DNA of 64,000 nucleotides from contig JAUJPP010000003.1 in NCBI GenBank assembly GCA_030562195.1, forward strand, positions 14,725,398 to 14,789,397, given 5' to 3'. Positions 58,970 through 64,000 of this stretch are shown here, piece after piece. The position numbers were made by a program, and so were the translations under genes. The notes beneath the pieces were generated by a model. That model made no database searches. It saw only the letters and a program-made list of their open reading frames with translations, and was not told where the DNA came from. This DNA comes from Nipponacmea schrenckii. Its lineage: Eukaryota; Mollusca; Gastropoda; Lottiidae. How positions within the stretch are numbered: the stretch's first letter is position 1; each line of letters begins with the position of its first letter.

Positions 58970-61881
58970 AAGAAAAAAAGCCGAATATCTTGCAACCCAA
59001 TTATTTCAAACGTTTTCCAAAAGAGCTATCGCAAGACGAAAATAATAAAACTAAAGATGAGAGAGAAAGGAATCATAAATTCGCCAATTTCAGAAGACGA
59101 ACTCAACATTTTCTACTGCATTAGAATCCATATCGGACAAATCACCTAATTTTATTCGAAAGGACAATGCAGCTACAACTTACGACACCAGAAAACCATA
59201 CTGTTATTTATGCAAAGAGATACATGATATGGATTCTTGTTTTAAATTTCTACAAATGCCATTACAAAAAAGAAGACAACTTTTAAATCAGAAGTGTCTC
59301 TGTAATGGATGGCTTACTTATGGCCATAATAGAAACACGTGCAGAATTAAAAAGACTTGTGACAAATGTAAAATGCACCATCCAACATCATTACACGATG
59401 AAGAATTGGCCAAGAAATATGAGAATAAAATTAAAAATAGAAAAAACTGTCAAGAACTGCGTCAAAGAATTTGGAGATTGCTCTGATATAACATCACAAA
59501 TTTTTCCAGTAAGAATATTCCATGCGTCTGACAGAGAAAGAGAAGAATTGATATATGCATTAATAGATGAACAGTCTGATGGTTGTTTTATGATTGATGA
59601 TTTGCTTGATTCATTAGGTTTAACTGGTACAAATGTTGAATTACAAATATCTACAGTAACGGGTATAAATATCATAAACACTATGAAATATTCTGGATTA
59701 GTGGTCAAAGGGGTTTTTTCGAAGATTCGGAAGTTAATTTACCTCCGGTTTATAGTCGAAACTCAATACCTGCAAGAAGAGGACAGATTCTAAGATAAGA
59801 AATCTGCAAGAAATGGCCTCATTTACAAGATATTTCATCGACTATAATTCCATATAGAACCGAAGTCAAGATTGGGTTACTTATTGGGTTAAGAGCCACA
59901 AAACCTATAAGCGTCATACCTGGGGAATTGGACGAACCGTATGCTAGGATGGAGTGTAATTTGTATGACCAATCCAGATTGTCACCAACAACATAATAAT
60001 AAGATATCAGGATGCAAAAAAGAAGTTCAAAAGAAAGACCATTTTGTTTACAGGACCTTTGTTAAAGAGCTTATTACCCATGCCAACTTTATGTTTAATT
60101 TAGATTTCGTATAAAAAAATGAAGACAAGTCAAGTTTATCATGGGAAGACAAACGGTTTCTGAAGATAGCTCAGGATACAATCAAGCAACATGATAATGG
60201 TCATTACCAACTTCCTTTGCCTTTGAAAACAGACGATCTTATTTAACCTGATAATCGAAAACTTGCATTGACAAGACTTTAGGGACTCAAGAAACGTTTT
60301 GGTACTGATAGCAATTATAAGACAGACTACGTATCCTACATAAAGAAGATTATTCAAAGTGGATTTGCTGAAAAGAATCCTATTCAAGACATCAGGAAGA
60401 ATGACGGTCACAATCGTTCATTCCTCATCACGGGGCGTACCACTCACAGAAGAAGAAGATAAGGGTTGTTTTTTATTGTAGTGCTCAGCACCAAGATCAA
60501 TCTTTAAATCAAAATCTACTCCAAGGCCCTGATTTAACGAACAACTTAACTGGAGTATAAAAGAAGATTACGGAGATTATTTAAGGTTTCTTTGGTGGGA
60601 AAATGGTGATTTATCAAAAGATCCAATGAATATCGCATAACTGTGCATCTTTTTGGTGCCACGTCTTATCCATCATGTGTCAACTTCGCTCACGAGAAAA
60701 CTGCAGACAATTTGAAAGCAAATGTGGTCCAGATGTCGCCCACTTTATCCGTAACGATTTTTATGTAGACGACGGTTTGTCATCTTTACCCACAGTTGCA
60801 GAAGCACATAAACTCAACCAGGATACAAGGGGATTATGTGAACGTGGTTGATTTAACCTAAAACAGATTATGTCAAACTCAAAAGAACTTCTTCAGTTAC
60901 TATCACCAGAAGAAAAGGCAAAGGGTGTCAGGGGATTTAGATTCTTTGAACCAATAACTTACTATGGATAGAGCGTCGGGTGTACAATGGTGCGTAGAAT
61001 CTGACATCTTGAATCCTTGAAAACCAGTGACGATCCCGAGACTTGAACTTACCGCAGCTCACAAATCAGCAAAAGCTAGCAGTTTCCTAAATGATCTTGA
61101 TTATCTAGACTTGACCAACTTTTATTGGAAACACAGCAAAGTAGTGTCGGGTTACATCTCTAACGAAGCTTGCCGTTTCCACATATTTGTTGCTAATCGG
61201 GTCAAGCGATTAGAGACATATCAAAACCAAACCAATGGTCATACGTTCCTTCTGAAGAAAATCCAGCTGACCTTATTCATTTCAAGATGAATGTACCTTG
61301 CTCCAGTCACATGGGTGGAGTTTGGAAAAGGCAGACAAGGACTGTACGTCATGTTTTAAGTGTCATTTTGGACAATCACAAGAATATATTAGACGATGAG
61401 TCATTAAGAAAATTTTTCGTTGAGGCAGAAACGATAGTCAACAGTAGACCTTTAACAGCCGTTATTTCTGATCCCGATATTCCATGTCCAATTACACAAA
61501 ATCATTTATTGTGGATGAAATTAACAGTAGTACGTCCTCCACCTGGAGTATTTTCTAATTCAGATATTTATAGCAAGAAACGTTGGAGACGCGTACAGAC
61601 ACTTTCGAACCAATTTTGGACAAGATGGAAGAAAGAATATCTTAATAATCTCCAAGAAAAAAAAGAAGAGGAATAGAACCCGTAGAAACCTTCAAATTGG
61701 TGAAGTACTTATCCTGAAAGGTGATGATGAACCACGAAACAAATGGAAGTTAGCCCGTGTAGTCGATACCTATCCTAGTGATGGACTTATTCGAAAAATC
61801 AGATTATTGATAGGCGACAAATGTACATATCTCGACAGACCAATACACCAAGTTGTAGTATTAGTACCAAATACAGATTAG
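58970..61881 (+). pseudogene. BEL/Pao gag C-terminus and pol, decayed
   Basis: The plus strand carries, in order, the end of gag (HKFANF...), zinc knuckles (CYLCKEIHDMDSC and CDKCKMHH, 59205-59395) and a DUF1758-type aspartic protease with LIDEQSDGCF (59557-59590). The RT follows, with SWEDKRFLKIAQDTI, FGATSYPSC and the catalytic YVDD at 60762-60773. Then come an RNase H-side block (TIPRLELTAAH), the integrase C-terminal part (SHMGGVWKRQTRTVR, IVNSRPLTAV) and a DUF5641-type tail (KWKLARVVDTYPSDG, RPIHQVVVL). The integrase catalytic core is missing across the join near 61265. More than a dozen stops and frameshifts make it inactive. Confidence 0.85.
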
Positions 61882-62070
61882 AGACTATAAGAAATATATA
61901 AGAGTTACTTCCCCACCAAGGAGCCATTTATTGATTAATATATTATCTAAATAATTTTTATTGCTCATTATTTTTATTTCTCAAATGAACTTTATTTTTG
62001 TTTAGATATTCTATTTAAAGACTCATGGCATATGCCTTTAAATAATTGTATGTAAATAGGAGAACAATTT

Positions 62071-62434
62071 AGGGGAGCCGTGTGAAGGACTTCATGATTT
62101 GTTTGGTTGTTTCTGTAATTCTTTTACTTACATGGGGCAAAATGGTAGGACTTAAAACTATAATCATTTTCTTTTAAGATATTACGTAAAATGACGTCGA
62201 ATTTCGATGACATCGTAATTAAGCAGCCAAACCAAACACAAATTAATTTAATTCAAAAAGATTTTATATTTTTCAAGAGTGTGTATCGCCATAAGGTTTT
62301 TACGTATTCATATAAGATTTAACTATTTATTTCAAGACATTTTCTTATAGAATTCAGTACGCCTATATTTCCAATACAGCCAACCCGAGGAAATTAAGTC
62401 AAGTGAAGATCTCCAGCCGTTACAGTATTTACAC
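62071..62434 (+). other. Polypurine tract and probable 3' LTR start
   Basis: AGGGGAGCCG (62071-62080) resembles a polypurine tract and is followed by TGTGAAGGACTTCATG, a plausible LTR start with TG. No second LTR is present for comparison and the right end is not defined; a MITE begins at 62435. Confidence 0.4.
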
Positions 62435-62908
62435 TTAAAGGGATAATAGGCGTTAGAACGAACATAAAATTTTAAGTTCACTCAAATTTGGACAATAACA
62501 GTATATATCCATCAGTGGACTTACCTATACATCAAAATCCCTCTAAAATCCGATAAATCCCCAAAATAAAGTAGTTAATCATAAAACGCTTGAGCCATCC
62601 ATCAAGCGATTTTCAAATCGTGTAAATATAAAGGGAAGTAACTCTAACATGTGGGTTTTCACGCGTCCTTGACCCCTACTGTTGAATTCCACAATGATGT
62701 TTTAGCGTTGATTTACCAGACGCTTTTATTCTCAAACTGAATGGAATCGTCGCTGGCTCACTTTTTTTTAAAATTCCGAATATTTTTTTATTGTGGCTTT
62801 TTAAAATTTGGTAAAGTGTGGGATGCATACTTATTTAACTAATAGTCAATATGAAACACAAATATAAGCCGTAGGACGAGTGTATTCTAACACCTATTAT
62901 CCCTTTAA
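62435..62908. mobile_element. MITE family 2, copy 2 (TTAA-flanked)
   Basis: The left end TTAAAGGGATAATAGGCGTT (62435) matches the complement of the right end, which reads TTAAAGGGATAATAGGTGTT from 62908. Both continue TAGAA. The body shares CAGTATATATCCATCAG-type sequence with 43583-43910, and the central hairpin is conserved. At 474 bp it carries no protein. TTAA at each end suggests a piggyBac-like or TA-type target. Confidence 0.75.
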
Positions 62909-64000
62909 AGGTGTAGTTTAATCGACAGTCAAAAGTTTAAATTACGACATACCGCGATTATGTTTTGCGAAATCAACTGCTATTCAATATAGGTTTCGTA
63001 GAACATACCATAAATGAAAATCATAGAAGGTAAACTGGAAAAATCTTTAAATTAAGTACACTACAAATATTTTTCTACAGGAGTTAACCTCTAAAAATTC
63101 CAGCCGTTGTTCGTAAAATAAACAAGGATAAGTTAATGTTGCAGCCAAATTAACTCTTTATGTTGTACTTGTGTGCCGCCAACCATTTGTCACTACGTGT
63201 ATATATCGAATATAAATCAAATGGAAGCTTATATGAACAAGACTCGCCAGCATCTGTTAAAACACCACTTGGCTAGTCATCTGTAAGTCTGCAGATCATA
63301 TAATATATGATTGTTTACGAAGAAAAGACAATAGATTAGACTCAATCGACCAAAAACAATACTTTTCGACACATATTGGATTAAAAATCAAATTAAACTG
63401 TTACGTTCTGCAGAGCAGCAGCTGTTAAAACAAACCTGCAATTATTTATGTTAAAGGAGATTGATCCTAAACTTTCTCTTCAATCTTGTCACATTTTACT
63501 TCAGCAATCTTACGTAAGGTAATTTGGTGTAACCATTGTAAACATTAATACTAATACAACCTTTTTGAAAGTGCCTTATCTGCAGTTAAACAAAACTACT
63601 TAAAAATATCAAATAAAATACAGACAGCACAAACCTAACCTTCAGTGGAATATCTCGTTTTCTATCCAGTTACAAAACTGGCATAACATGATATTGAAAA
63701 GGAAACATAAATCGCATGATCATATTGCGTATATCTCGATAGTTTTATTATATATTACAATGTATTTTGATATTGTTTATATGATGAGATATGATATTCA
63801 TCAATTCATCAATTAAAGCTGGAAAATACTTTTAAAAAATATTGGACACCCCTTTACAAGCAAATATATTTGCAACTACAAAAGAAACCGTATTTACTAG
63901 CTGTACATTTTCTTGACAATGAAGAATCTAGACCATTGCTAGTTAACTTATCATATGAGTTGATATTTCATTAATGACAGCAACAATGCTCTTGCTCTCC
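62909..64000. other. Intergenic, nothing recognised
   Basis: AT-rich DNA to the window end with no supported feature. Confidence 0.45.

Overview
This is AT-rich nuclear DNA of an invertebrate animal. The evidence is two spliced neuropeptide-type GPCR genes, very long intergenic and intronic stretches, and a dense load of eukaryotic transposons (Helentron, Penelope-like, LINE, BEL/Pao, MITEs). The GPCRs look like the luqin/RYamide receptor branch. With the repeat types present, a lophotrochozoan, perhaps a mollusc, is the best guess, but the species cannot be fixed from the sequence alone. The host genes recognised with confidence are the two receptors; one short secreted or membrane peptide gene is a weaker candidate.

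Layout: 0.1-3.9 kb holds a tRNA-Ser fragment abutting a decayed Helentron (helicase plus endonuclease, minus strand), then a LINE tail. 4.8-8.2 kb holds receptor A (+, two coding exons). 8.2-13.6 kb is non-coding with one LINE scrap. 13.6-18.9 kb holds a LINE endonuclease fragment followed by a nearly complete Penelope-like element (PLE). The PLE has ORF1 with an SGNH/GDSL-type hydrolase domain, then reverse transcriptase, then a GIY-YIG endonuclease. 18.9-29.4 kb is one ~5 kb stretch present twice in direct orientation around a 500-N gap. The two copies look like the unmerged ends of overlapping contigs, with part of one being a scrambled consensus. 29.9-31.3 kb holds the peptide-gene candidate and a short derivative of the Helentron. 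37.5-47.5 kb holds receptor B (-, same two-exon structure) with two MITEs and a diverged repeat in its 8.9 kb intron. 47.5-57.4 kb is non-coding with tandem repeats. 57.5-62.4 kb is a decayed BEL/Pao retrotransposon whose gag is inverted relative to pol, and a MITE sits just beyond.

The most interesting system is the PLE. ORF1 ends in T TTA AAC directly before its TAA stop, a canonical -1 ribosomal frameshift heptamer. The RT frame is exactly the -1 frame, is open from upstream of that site, and codes for recognisable PLE N-terminal sequence before its first ATG. This suggests a Gag-Pol-like SGNH-RT-EN fusion made by programmed frameshifting, which I do not know as a described PLE architecture. 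The two receptors are a local duplicate pair, convergent, with the same intron position and phase.
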